From assembly GCA_026873275.1 (NCBI GenBank), contig JANTUC010000009.1, positions 744,001-808,000 of the forward strand: a stretch of 64,000 nt of DNA, written 5' to 3'. A model generated the notes under the pieces. That model searched no databases, was not told where the DNA came from, and saw only the letters and a list, made by a program, of their open reading frames with translations. Source of the DNA: Pseudopithomyces maydicus. Lineage: Eukaryota > Ascomycota > Dothideomycetes > Pleosporales > Didymosphaeriaceae. Both the position numbers and the translations under genes were made by a program. Below, piece by piece: positions 25,358-37,400 of the stretch. Within the stretch, counting starts at the first letter, position 1; each line of letters opens with the position of its first letter.

Positions 25358-25902
25358 TGTTAAGGTATTAAGGCGCCGTGAACCACGAGCTTAAAGAGAA
25401 CTTATTATAATCTAAGTTTTAGTATAAGGCTATTATATTTTATACCTATTAGCAGCTTACTATAAAGTTAGTAATTTTTATAATTATACGCCGTGCTGCA
25501 CAACTATATTATAATTATATAATTATAGAAGTGCTCTATAATAAGTATTTTATATTTATATTTAGTACTTTACTACTTAGTAAAGAATATTTAATAGAGA
25601 GTACTTAATAAAGAGCGCTTAGTAGAGAGTAGTTTTTTAAAAATTATTTATTAATAAGTAGGGCTAGTATATAGTATATAAAAACTTAAAATATTAACTT
25701 TAATACTTATATTTAACCTATTTATTAATCTATCGTTTAGATTCACTTAGGCCTTATTATTAATTTAATATTATTTATAATACTAATACTAACTACCCTA
25801 TTAACTTATTTATATAGTTAATAACCCTTCTTTCTTTATAAGTTACTCTTGCCCGAGAACTAACCTTAACCTCTAGGACTAGTTACTCTCGTGGTCTTAA
25901 TA
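25358..25902 (+). repeat. Family II-like LTR inside the family IV fragment
   Basis: From about 25705 to 25902 the sequence follows the 3' part of the family II LTRs (landmarks CTTATATTTAACCTATTTA, ACTAACTACCCTATTAA, CTAGGACTAGTTACTC, GTGGTCTTAATA). The left part differs; a start at TGTTAAGG (25358) would give terminal repeats TGTTAAG...CTTAATA and about 545 bp. It has no internal region and is best explained as a solo LTR of a sub-family of II. About 180 bp to its right (25903-26085) also belongs to the insertion but is unassigned, and no clean target duplication was found. Confidence 0.65.
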
Positions 25903-26591
25903 AAATTAAAGACTAGGTCGGCCTAATAATAATCTGGCTAATTAATACTACTTTTTAAATTCTTACCTTTTGTACGCTATATTTTATATTATTATAAAAG
26001 AGAATAATAGCATTTTACCCTACTAAGCATTTGCACCTAGTTAGCTTATATTTAGCTACTGCTTTTTTAAAATAATTAATATTAACATCTAATATTTATA
26101 TAATTACTTTTATATTAGAGGGCGTAAAGATAGTTTTAATAATATTAGATATATTAAAGAAATTATCTTTTTATTATTAAAAAGAACTTTAATATCTCTT
26201 TATTAATATTTATCTAAGATAGAATTAATATATTAAAATTTATATTTATTTTTTTACTCTTTTAGCTACTTTTTAGCTTTTATAAAATTTTTAAATTTTT
26301 TTATACTAATTTAGTATAAAATAGTATTATCTAATACTATTAGCTCAGATTAAAAATCTAAAATAATAAATAATTATCTATTTAAGGAGTCTTAAAATAG
26401 TGTAGAATCAATATTTTTAATTAAAATAAGTAAAATTATAATTAGTTTTTTTACCCCTTTTTTATTCTTATTATTAATAGAGGCGATACTAGAGTTTAAA
26501 ATATTATTAAAATATAGAGTTCCCTAATTTTTAATTCCTATATTAATAGTCTTATACGGACTACTTATAATAGAATAAAAAATAATTTAAA

Positions 26592-26818
26592 TATTAGATT
26601 TTAATTATAAATGATACAAATAAGTACTAGTAAAGAATAACTATATAATTATAGAAAAAAAATATTATTAAATTAAATTTATTAGCTCTCTAGCCTTTAT
26701 AGCTAATAATAATTAATAATTATGTATTATCTTAAAATAGGGCCTAATTATATTATTATATACTAAGTTGTGCCACCAGTCTTAATCGAGACCTATAGGT
26801 TCCAGAAAGTTCTAATGA
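26592..26818 (-). repeat. 5' LTR of the truncated family IV copy
   Basis: Aligns with the family IV LTR at 48794-49010 (shared AATAAGTACTAGT, AACTATATAATTATAGAA, TAGCTAATAATAATTAATAAT and TAATTATATTATTATATACTAA). Its outer 50 bp (26768-26818, GCCACCAGTC...CCAGAAAG) still contains several CpA and does not match the other copy well, so the right border is approximate. Confidence 0.7.
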
Positions 26819-27966
26819 TTAATATAATAAGCGATTTTTTAATTAACTATAAAGTATACACAGAAGATCTATTTTATTATATAAGAAGATATTTAAATAG
26901 ATATTTAATAATACCTTAGTACTAAACTTATTAGAGAGCTCAACAGCTACTAATTCTTTTTTATAAAATATATTTAGACTTTTACTATATTTTTCAATTA
27001 GACTTCTTGTTTATAAGGCTTAAGAATCTCTTTTAAATTTTTATTTAAATTTATCTTCTTTTTTTAATTACTTTTATTTTTAATTACTTAGTAGCTATTA
27101 TTATCCAGTATATTTTCTATAATTTTAATTTAATAGTCTATAAAAAATAAGTTAAATTTATTCTAAAAATCTATCTTTACTATTAGTATTAGAATTAGAA
27201 TTAAAATTAGAATTAGCACTAGTACCAGCATTAATATTAATACTAATACTAGTATTAATATTAGTAAGGAATTAATTATAAAAATTTTAATCTACTAAGT
27301 CCTAGAGCAAGCCTAAACTTAGTATTTAATATTAAAAGCTTTAAAATTAGTACTATTTTATTATTATCGCGCGTCACCTTCTAAGTATATAGTTATAGCT
27401 TTACTAAGTATTTATTAACTAAAGAAATTATTAGTGGCGCGCCTTTAGGGTGTTATCTATATCTTAGTATAATTGTCACCCTTTTTATACTAAATATAAA
27501 TAGCATTATAGAGCTATTTATTTATTTTTATTTAATTATAGTATCCTTTGCTCCCCCTATACCTATTAATTATAATTATTTATTAGTATATAGACGCCCT
27601 ATATATAAATTAATAATAATTAATACCTATTTAAGATAATTATATAGTATTTTCTAATTTTATTAGATTATTTAGTATTAAGTAATTACCTTAAGTAATA
27701 ATTCTAAAAATATAATATTAGCCTTACTTATTAATTTTATTATAAAATTTAAATACTTTTTAAAAATTTTTTTTATTTTCTACTTAACTATAAGCTTCTT
27801 TAGCTTAATTATCTACTTTATAATAAAACTATATTCTAAGTATATAGTAGCAATATACTATATTAAAAGATATATTTTAATTACTTAACTTATAGTTAAA
27901 ATAACCTTTTTATAAGATTTAATAAAAATTACTAAATTAAAAATATTATTTTAAAAGCCTTTAGCT
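26819..27966. other. Unassigned degraded DNA left of Gypsy I copy B
   Basis: No protein motif recognised on either strand and no partner in the window. It could be continuous with 21426-24369 if the family IV fragment was inserted into a single older sequence, but no duplication supports this. 27967-27971 (ATTAA) directly precedes the start of Gypsy I copy B. Confidence 0.4.
27181..27268. repeat. Hexamer microsatellite (TTAGAA / TAATAC type)
   Basis: Imperfect tandem copies of TTAGAA, passing into AATACTAGTATTAATATTA-type copies with GCACTAGTACCAGCA in the middle. Interspersed C and G suggest an ancestral repeat such as TAGTAC-like units partly degraded by transitions. Confidence 0.7.
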
Positions 27967-27971
27967 ATTAA

Positions 27972-28897
27972 TATCACAGGACAAATACTGGCAACTAGGA
28001 GATTCTTAGCTATTAAGAGATCCTTAATAGATAAATAAAATAATTAAATAATAATAATATTAGCGCGTCTTAGCAGCGCGCCTTAGTACTACTTTGAATT
28101 CTTAAAAATAGTCCTAGATAGCTCTCTATTATAATTATTTTATATTTAATTTAAGTAGACCTATTAACCTCCGTAATACCTCTAAGATCTTTATACTATA
28201 ATTATAATTATTAGAATTACTATCCTAACTATAACTAACCTATTATTTAAATATAGGCTAATAGCCACTATAAGTAGCCGCTATCTAAATATTTTAACTT
28301 AAAAAATTAATAACTTTACCGCGCCGCGGCTACTAAAAGAGTATTAAAAAGAAGAAAAAGGCCTAGTTATATTTTATATTAAAATAATAAAAACTCTATA
28401 ATTATAATTATAATTATAATTATAATTATAAATTTAATTTAATGCTAGATAAGCAGCAGGATATAACTAATTTTATTTATTTAAATAAGGTAATTAAATA
28501 CTATTAAATATTACCTACCGCCTAGATAAGACAGTAAACTTTTTATTAAAAATTTAGTAGATAGTATACGAGACGCGACTATTATTTTAAAAATTAATAT
28601 TAATTTAATAATTTATATTTTACTATCGCGCTATATATCCTACTCTACTAGTCTATTTAATTTAAATATACTAACTCTATCTGCGCGATTATAAAATAAG
28701 TTAAAAAAATTTACGCCCTTAGTAAATTATTTTAATATAATATAGTAGCTTATACTAACCTTAGTTAGTAATTACTCTATATAATTTAAAATTCTAAATC
28801 TTATAGTAATTAGCTTCATATATTTAACTATATAAAATAATATATATCTAGGTAGCAGTAGCTTAGTTAAAAAGAATAATAGGGGTACTAAGTAAAA
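27972..28897 (+). repeat. 5' terminal segment (LTR side) of Gypsy I copy B
   Basis: Inverted match of 20495-21420. It includes a (TAATTA)n run at 28399-28430 which in copy A (about 20948-20985) is still less uniform (TTATAATCACAGTCGCAATTATA region, read in parts), so here RIP made the repeat more regular rather than less. 28893-28897 (TAAAA) is the left target-site copy of the outer family III element. Confidence 0.75.
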
Positions 28898-29519
28898 TGT
28901 TACAAGGGGTTCCTACTTATCTGGTCTATATAAGGGTAGGCAGGCTTCTTAGGAGCCTTATAGGTATTTAGTAATTAAGTAATAATTAGGTAATAAGTAA
29001 TATAAATATTCCTATCTTACTACTAAAAGTAAAATAACTATTTTTTATAAAGGCTAGTAATTTTTAATTATAAAAAAGAGCTTTGATTTAGCTATAAATA
29101 AGTATATAAAAATATATAAAAAGTTAACTATAAAAAATAGGAAATATATAAAGAGCGTCTTAAATTATATATTATTCTATTTATCTTTTACTATTCCTAG
29201 ACCTATTAATCTATTTTTATAAATTCTATCTACTTAGCAGGAGTAACTCCTTTTACTTTTATAAATTCTATCTTTTAAATAGGAGTAATTATTATATTTT
29301 TATAAATTCTATCTTTTTAATAAAAGTAACTACTCTGCTCCCGCTAAGATCTAATATTTTTAAAATTTTATATTCTTAATAAAATTATAATTATATAATA
29401 TATTATCTAGCTGGCCCCACTATCTAGTATATAATTAATTATTACCTTTACTTTAGTTACTAGTATTTTATATATAATTCTTTTCTACTATCTTATAATT
29501 TCTTATTATAATTATAATA
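28898..29519 (-). repeat. 3' LTR of outer family III
   Basis: 622 bp, the best preserved end of all four (TGTTACAAGGGGTTCC). Internal near-repeats of the form TTTTATAAATTCTATCTNNTTAAATAGGAGTAA occur three times between about 29214 and 29335 (each shorter piece: TATAAATTCTATCT), a period of roughly 60 bp, also present in the other LTRs. Confidence 0.95.
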
Positions 29520-32500
29520 TTACCCCCTATTTAAGGTTATTATTTTAATAGCCTACGCTTATTATTGCGGCGTAGTTTACTAGTATTATAATTACCCCTA
29601 TAATAACTATAGCTATAAAGGTAAGAATTTTTATAATATTATTTTCCCTTTCTTCTATTCTTTATTCGCCTAATTATACCTAAAGTACTAAAACTATTAT
29701 TAACTAAAAGATATTATATATATACTAATAAAATTTATTATTATAATTTAGTAATACTAATAAAATATGCTTATTATATTAAAAAGAAGGTTTTAAAGTA
29801 TTTTATAAATACTTTTACTAGGGAGTATGCTGTATATATTATAGTCTATATAAAATATAATCTTTAGATTCCTAAAAAGAGTAGAAGTATATTTAGGTAG
29901 TAAAATATTAAAAATATATTAAATTTTTAGTTATTAAAGCGGAGGCTGCCTATTTAAAATTTAAAATTATTTAGATTAAGGAGGAGGAATAGGCTTTTAT
30001 TATATATAATATTTATATAGCTAATATAATAGAGACTTTAAAAAAAGGCTTTAAAAAGTAGGGCTACTACTATTTTTATAATACTACTTATATTATTAAT
30101 TAATTTAAATTAGTTATAGGCTAATCCTTCTTTCTTACTTAATTTTTTTATTTTTTAATTTTTTTACCTTTTTAGCTAATTTTAAACTAAGTGTTCCTAT
30201 ATATAATTATTTTAAAAGTAATATACTAGCTTCTATTAGTAAAAGTTCTTTAATAATTCTTTATAATTTATAAGATTTTCTTTTAGTTCTTAAGTATTAT
30301 ACTGCTTTAACTATTCTTTCTATTTTATTAGATATTATTATTAATCTTTATCTATTTATAGGTCCTTAATAGCTTTAATCTTATACTTATTATCTTCTAA
30401 TTTTAACTAAATTTTAATCGGAGTGTCTAAAGGTGCTAGTTTTAAAAAGTTTTTATAAAAGATAGAGTATATTTTAGTTTCTTATAATAGAAGTAGTTTA
30501 TTTATAATTAATCCCTTAGTCTCTGCGACTTTAAAGGGTCTTATTTATAAATAGTTTAGTTTTTTACTTAGTTTCTTAATTTTTAAATTTTTTTATAATA
30601 GAAAAACTTTATCTCTCTTTTTAAAAATTAATCCCTTAATTTTTTATTTATTTATATTTATAGATGCCGAAAGGATCCTTTTTATAATTTTTTTTATAAA
30701 AGATATTATATAGTTTCTTTATCTTTTAGGTCTTATTTTATAATCTTATAAAAATACTTTTTATATCTTATAGATTCTAATAAGCGACCAGCTTATATTT
30801 ATAGTTTATATAATATAGTAAATACCCTATTATACCTAATTTAATTCTATTATATGCCAGCTATATTATTAGTAGTAGTTTTACTTAATTATCTTATTAT
30901 TTATTAATATAGAACCTTAGATACTATTTTAGTATTTAATTAATTCTTTTTATTTATCTATCTATCTATAAATAGAAATTTATTAACAGCTTCTAATTTA
31001 TCCCTAATATTATAATAAATATATTCTAGTATTTAAATATAAAGAGCTTATTATAATTTATAATAAGTTCCTTTAGTAGGCTATGCTCTATAAATAGCGT
31101 GTTATTAATTTTATAAGCTAGTTCTTCTACTATTATAGATTCTTCTATAAGTTTAAATTTTATAATTTTTATAAGTCTATCTACTATTACTATAATAGTA
31201 TTATATATTTATTTTATCCCTAGTTGTGGCGATTTCGGGAGTTTTACTATAAAATCTATTATTATACTTTATTATAATTATTAGACTACTAATAATAGTT
31301 ATAAAAAATTATAAGGCTTATATCTCTTAGGCTTATTTTTATAATAGGCTAAATTATTACTTATCTTCTTAGTAATTATTTATTTAAGTTTAGGGATAGT
31401 ATATTTATTTATAATATATTATATTATTTCTTTTATACTTAAGTGTCCTTATTCCCTAAATTTATATAATTCTTTTATTAGTTTAGGTGCCTCCTATATT
31501 TTTATAATAATTTATTCTTAGTAGTCTATTAGTTTAACTAATACTTTTTATACTTTAAATTTTAAAAATTATTTATTTTCCTAGGGTTCTTTAGGTTAGT
31601 TATATTCTAGAGTCCTATTATGCCCCTTTTAGAATATTATATTATATAATTCTAATTTATTCTTAATTAGGTTAATCCTTCTACTTAAGGCATCTACCGC
31701 CCTATTAAGGGTTCTTAAATAATAATAAATTATAAAGTTAAAATTTATAAGGAACTCCGCCTATTATACCTATTATTAGTTAAATTTTTTTATTAATATA
31801 AAGCTAGTAAGGTTTATATAATTTATTTATATTTTAATTTTTATAGGTGCTCCTATAAGCTATATTTTTTATTATTTAAAAATATTTACTACCTCTAGTA
31901 GTTCCTTATTATAAATATTGTAGTTTAGTTCCGCTCTAGAGAACTTTTATAAATAAAAAAATATTAGTCTCTACTTCCTATTTTTATACTACTATATAAA
32001 TACTACTCTAAATATATAGTTAAATATATTTATTTTAATCCGGGTTTTCCTTTATAGGTTAAATATTTATAGAAGAGATATTAAGAGAAATAGCTTTTTT
32101 AAGCTTTTAAATATTATATATTATTTCTCTTTTTATTTAAATTTTACTTCTTTTTTTATAATCTCTATTAACAGTGCCGTTGTCTTAAAATAATTAATAA
32201 TAAACTTTTAGTAGAAGTTAGTAAATCTTAAAAAGGACTAAATATTCTTTATTAATTTAAGTCATAGTTATTTTTATATTATAGCTATTTTTTTAGGATC
32301 TATAGTAATCCCTTCTTTTAAAATAATAAATTCTAAGTACTTAGTTTTTATTATATAGAACTTACACTTATTTAGATATAAAAGTAACTAGTATTCTTTT
32401 ATCTTTTTTAATACTTTTTATATATATTATATGTGTTCTTTAAGCATTCTTTTAGAATATATTAGTATATTGTCTAGGTATACCGTATAGAATATATTTA

Positions 32501-32764
32501 GATATTTATATAGTGCCTTATTTACTACTACTTAAAATATTATTAAGGTATTTATAAGTTCTATTAATATAATTATAAATTTATATAATCTATAGTATAT
32601 TTAAAATATAATTATTTATTTATATCCTTTAACTATGCGGATATAGTAAAAGCTATTTTATATATTAAATTTTATAAACTATTTAGCTCTTTAGAGACGA
32701 TCTATAAGTTTTATTATTAGTAGTAATAAATATTAATTTTTAATAGTTTTATTATTTAGTTATT

Positions 32765-33160
32765 TTTTTTTTTTTTTTTTAAAACAAACCCTATTAGGGT
32801 AACTAGTTTATAAGGAAAAGTTCTTTATATACTAATATACTAATAACCAGCTCTTTTTATAGCTTTCTTATAACTTTAATATCTGGCTGGGCTGAGTTCC
32901 TGCCTAAGTAGGCCTAGTAACTTCCTATTTCGGCTAGTTTCCCAGGCTAGTCTGAATTAGGAAGGTACTAGTACTAATATAGCGCCCTGTCTGAAATGCG
33001 CTAGTCTAGAAAGGCTCCTCTAATCTAGACTAGGGCGAAAACTAGCGATTTTCCGCGACTTTGAAAAGGTTGGTCAGAAAATAAGTGGCGGTAATGGGAT
33101 TCGAACCCGTGACTCCTGGGGGGGAGAGTGCCAGACACATGACCACTGTGCCATACCACC
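32765..33160 (-). mobile_element. tRNA-derived SINE, RIP-poor, with perfect target duplication
   Basis: About 396 bp inserted in the RT region of outer family III. On the - strand it starts with a tRNA-like head (33160-33087) having A-box and B-box, continues with a GC-rich body to about 32885 and an AT-rich 3' part, and ends TTTGTTTTA plus an A tail of 16 or so. An 11-bp duplication ATTTAGTTATT flanks it (32754-32764 and 33161-33171). The inner family III copy (37673-37683) and IIIc (55008-55018, reverse) have the same site empty. Unlike everything around it the head and body keep CpA/TpG, so it inserted after the main RIP episodes or was too short or too rare to be hit. SINEs are non-autonomous and use LINE machinery; no LINE was recognised here. 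Confidence 0.93.
33087..33160 (-). pseudogene. tRNA-like head of the SINE (Pol III promoter)
   Basis: 74 nt on the - strand. Acceptor arm GGTGGTA / TACCGCC pairs over 7 bp (one G-U); D arm GCAC / GTGT pairs; A-box TGGCACAGTGG (33153-33143); B-box GGTTCGAATCC (33107-33097) matches the consensus. The T arm has one mismatch, and the anticodon stem TGGCA / CCCCA has two mismatches around a loop CTCTCCC, which would give anticodon CTC (Glu). The C run and mismatched stem say this is not a working tRNA gene but the internal promoter of the SINE. It could derive from tRNA-Glu or tRNA-Gly; not decidable by eye. Confidence 0.85.
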
Positions 33161-33813
33161 ATTTAGTTATTAATAATTTATATATAATTAGAGTTGTCTA
33201 TTCTTCTTTAATATAAATAGTATAGTAGAGGCTATCGGGCTCTTACTAGACTATATAAATTTTTATTTTAAATTTTTTTTTAGTTACTCTATTAGTTCTT
33301 CTTATTAATTTTATAATAGTAATTATAATTATTCTAGGTATAGCTTTATATTTTCTTATAATTAGATCTTATAATTCTATTTTTAATATTTTAGAAGTGT
33401 TTTACTATCTTTCTTATAAAAGAGTTTTATAAAGTTTTAATATTTTTAAAATATAAATAGAGTTTCTTGTCCCTCCTTCTAGAGCTTACTCTTTTATATT
33501 TAAATAATATTTACTTTCTAAGGGTTCTTCCTATAGATTTTCGTAATTTTATAAAAATAATATTTATTATATAATCTTTCTTTTATTAATTCCCTTTCTT
33601 TAAAATATATACTAAACCTTTAGGCGTATTTATAACTTCCTTATATTAGTAACCCTAATTATAAATTTTTAGTTATATATTATTTTCTTCTACTAGTTAA
33701 TAATAGGATTATACTTTAATAGCTAATTATAATTAATAATTACTTCTAGGCTTTTTAAGTCTATTATAATAAAATTATATTAACTCTAGAGTCTATCTAG
33801 GCTAATAGGTAAT

Positions 33814-34435
33814 TATTACAAGGGGTTCCTACTTACCTAGTCTATGTGAGGGTAGGTAGGCTTCTTAGAAGCCTTATAGATATTTAGTAGTTAAGTAATA
33901 GTTAAGTAACTAATAGTATGAATATCCCTATTTTATTAATAAAAGTAAAATAACTATCTTTTATAAAGGCTAATAATCCTTAATTATAAAAAAGAGCTTT
34001 GATTTAGCTATAAGTAAGTATATAAAGATATATAAGAAGTTAACTATAAAGAATAGAAAATATATAGAGAGCGTTTTAAATTATATATTATTTTATCTAT
34101 CCTTTACTATCCCTAGACTTACTAGTTTATTTTTATAGGTTTTATTTATTTAGTAGAAGTAACTCTCTTTACTTTTATAAATTTTATCTTTTAAATAGAA
34201 GTAATTATTCTACTTTTATAAATTCTATCTTCTTAATAGAAGTAACTATTCTATTCCTATTAAGACTTAGTATTTTTAGAATTTTACGTTCTTAACAGAA
34301 TTATAGTTATATAATATATTATCTAGTTAGCCCCGCTATTTAGTATATAATTAATTATTATCTTTGCCTTAATTACTAGTATTTTATATATAATTCTTTT
34401 CTACTATCTTACAGTTTTTTATTATAATTATAATA
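33814..34435 (-). repeat. 3' LTR of inner family III
   Basis: 622 bp; ends TATTACAAGG...AATTATAATA. The pyrimidine run TTACCCCCTATTTAAGG follows at 34436, complement of the polypurine tract. Confidence 0.95.
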
Positions 34436-37400
34436 TTACCCCCTATTTAAGGTTATCGTCTTAATAGCCTATACTTATTATTATAATATAGTTTACTGGC
34501 GTTATAATTACTTTTATAATAATTATAGCTATAAAGATAAGAATTTTTATAATATTATTTTCCCTTTCTTCTATTCTTCGTTCGCCTAACTATGCCTAAG
34601 GTACTAAAATTATTATTAATTAAGAGATATTATATGCATATTAATAAAGTTTATTATTATAATTTAATAATATTAATAAAGTGTGCTCGTTGTATTAAGA
34701 AGAAGGTTTTAAAGTATTTTATAAATACTTTTATTAGAGAGTATACTATATATATTATAGTCTATGCAGAGTGTAGTCTTTAAATTTCTAAAAAGAGTAG
34801 AAGCGCGTTTAGGCAGTAAAATATTAAAAGTATATTAAATTTCTAGCTGCTAAAGCAGAGACTACCTATTTAAAACTTAAAATTACTTAGACTAAGGAGG
34901 AAGAGTAGGCCTTTACTATATATAATATCTATATAACTAATATAATAGAGACCTTAAAGAAGGAGGCTTTAAAAAGTAGGGCTATTATTATTTCTATAAT
35001 ACTACTTATACTATTAACTAATTTAAATTAGTTATAGACTAATTCTTTTTTCTTATTTAATTCTTTTTTATCTTTTAATCTTTTTATTTTTTTAGCTAAT
35101 TTTAAACTAAGCGTTCCTATATGTAATTATCTTAAAAGTAATATATTAACTTTTATTAGCGAAAGTTCTTTAATAATTCCTTATAATTTATAAGGTTTTC
35201 TTTTAATTCTTAAGTATTATACTGCTCTGACCATCCTTTTTATTTTATTAAGTATTATTATTAATCTTTATTTATTTATAGGTCCTTAATAGCTTTAACC
35301 TTATACTTATTATTTTTTAGTTCTAGCTAAGTTTTAATTAAAGCGTTTAAAAGTGCTAGTTCTAGAAGGTTTTTATAAAAAATAAAATATATTTTAATTC
35401 CTTATAGTAGAAGTAGTTTACTTATAACTAGTCTTTTAGTCTTTGCAACTTTAAAGGGTCCTATTTATAAATAGTTTAATTTTTTATTTAGTCTCTTAGT
35501 TTTTAAATTTTTTTATAATAGGAAAACTTTATCCCCCTTTTTAAAGATTAGTCTTTTAATTCTTTACTTATTTGCGTTTACGGATGCTAAAAGAGCCCTT
35601 TTTATAATTCTTTTATAAAGGGTATTATATAATTCCTTTATCCTTTAAGCCTTATTCTAAGTTCTTATAGAAATACTTTCTACGTCTTATAGATTCTAAT
35701 AAGCGACTGGCTTATATCTATAGTTTATATAATATAGTAAATATTCTATTATACCTAACTTAGCTTTATTATATACCAGCTATACTATTAGTAATAATTC
35801 CACCTAATTATCTTATTACCTATTAATATAGAACCTTAGGTATTATTTTAGTATTTAGTTAGTTCTTTTCATTTATCTATTTATTTATAGATAGAAGCTT
35901 ATTAATAGCTTTTAATTTATTCTTAATATTATAATAAATATATTCTAGTATTTAAATATAAAGAGCTTATTACAGTTTATAATAAATTCCTTTAGTAAGT
36001 TGTGCTCCGCGAATAGCGCGTTATTAATTTTATAAACTAGTTCTTCTACTATTATAGACTCTTTTATAGGCCTAAACTTTATAGCTTTTATAAGTCTATT
36101 TATTATTACTGTAATAGTGTTGTATATTTATTTTATCCCTAGTTATAGTGATTTTAGGAGTTTTACTATAAAATTTATTATTATATTTTACTATAGCTAT
36201 TAGGCTACTAGTAATAGTTATAAAAAATTATAAGGCTTATATCTCTTAAGCTTATTTTTATAGTAAGTTAAATAGTTACTTATTTCCTTAATAATTATCT
36301 ATTTAAGTTTAGGGATAGCGTATTTATTTATAATATATTATATTATTTCTTTTATACTTAGGTATTTCTATTCCCTAGACTTATATAGTTCTTTTATTAG
36401 TTTAGGTACCTTCTATATTTTTATAATAATCTATTCTTAGTAGTTTATTAGTCTAACTAATGCTTTTTATACTTTAAATTTTAGAAGTTATTTATTTTTT
36501 TAGGGTTCTTTAAATTAGTTATATTTTAGGGTTCTATTATACCCTTTTTAGAGTATTGCGTTATATAATTTTAATTTATCCTTAATTAGATTAATTCTTC
36601 TACTTAAGGTATCTACCGCTCTGTTAAGGGTCCCTAAGTAGTAGTAGATTATAAAGTTAAAATTTATAAGAAACTCCGCCTATTATATCTATTATTAGTT
36701 AAATTTCTTTATTAATATAAAGTTAGTAAGGTTTATATAATTTATTTATATCTTAATTTTTATAGGCGCTCCTATAAGCTGCGTTTCCTATTATTTAAAA
36801 GTATTTACTACCCCTAGTAGTTTCTTATTATAAACGTTATAGTTTAGTTCTACTCTAAAGAATTTTTATAAATAAAAAAATATTAGTCTCTACTTCCTAT
36901 CTTTATATTACTATATAAATACTACTCTAAGTGCGTAATTAAATATATTTATTTTAATTTAGGTTTTCTTTTGCGGGTTAAACATTTATAAAAGGAGTAC
37001 TAAAAGAAATAGCTTTTTTAGGCTTTTAAATATTATATATTATTTCTTTTTCTACTTAAATTTTACTTCTTTCTTTATAATCTTTATTAAGGGTGCCGTT
37101 GTCTTAGAATAGTTAGTAATAAACTTTTAATAGAAGTTAGTAAACCCTAGAAAAAATTAAATATCCTTTACTAATTTAAATTATAATTATTTTTATATTA
37201 TAACTACCTTTTTAGGGTCTATAGTAATCCCTTCTCTTAAGATAATAAATCCTAAGTACTTAATTTTTATTATATAGAACTTACACTTATTTAAATATAA
37301 AAGTAATTAGTATTCTTCTATCTTTTTTAGTACTTTTTATATATACTATACGTGTTCCTTAAGCGTTCCTTTAAAGTATATTAGTATATTATCTAGGTAT

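Larger units (their letters stand above)
24370..26818 (-). mobile_element. Truncated Gypsy family IV fragment (5' LTR plus gag-side region)
   Basis: 24370-25345 matches 62500-63480 in direct orientation and 26086-26591 matches about 63500-63989, so this is a second copy of the 5' half of family IV. The match starts abruptly at about 24370; protease, RT and integrase are missing. 26592 onward is the 5' LTR. Between 25346 and 26085 there is extra DNA not in the second copy, which includes a family II-like LTR. The truncation may be a deletion after insertion; no right-hand or left-hand target duplication was recognised. Confidence 0.75.
29520..33808 (-). pseudogene. Outer family III pol remnant (protease side to chromodomain)
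   Basis: This stretch is collinear with the inner copy 34436-38319 and, in reverse, with IIIc 54375-58255, where RT and chromodomain motifs can be read on the coding strand. The pyrimidine run TTACCCCCTATTTAAGG at 29520-29536 is the complement of the polypurine tract next to the 3' LTR. The RT segment is split at 32765-33160 by the SINE. 33809-33813 (GTAAT) is the left target copy of the inner element. Many stops; inactive. Confidence 0.85.

Noticed and set aside
27972..28897. Confirmed LTR of Gypsy I
   Set aside because: Only 5' ends of two copies are present; no 3' partner in the window, so the LTR border cannot be set.
32763..32780. Poly-T as a Pol III terminator
   Set aside because: In the orientation of the SINE it is the A-tail at its 3' end, next to the target duplication.
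33087..33160. Functional tRNA gene (possible Glu-CTC or Gly)
   Set aside because: The anticodon stem has two mismatches and the T stem one; it is the head of a SINE bounded by a target duplication and an A-tail.
34592..34783. 63-codon open frame on the + strand
   Set aside because: It is antisense within the 3' non-coding part of inner family III; the same place in the outer copy and in IIIc is broken by stops.
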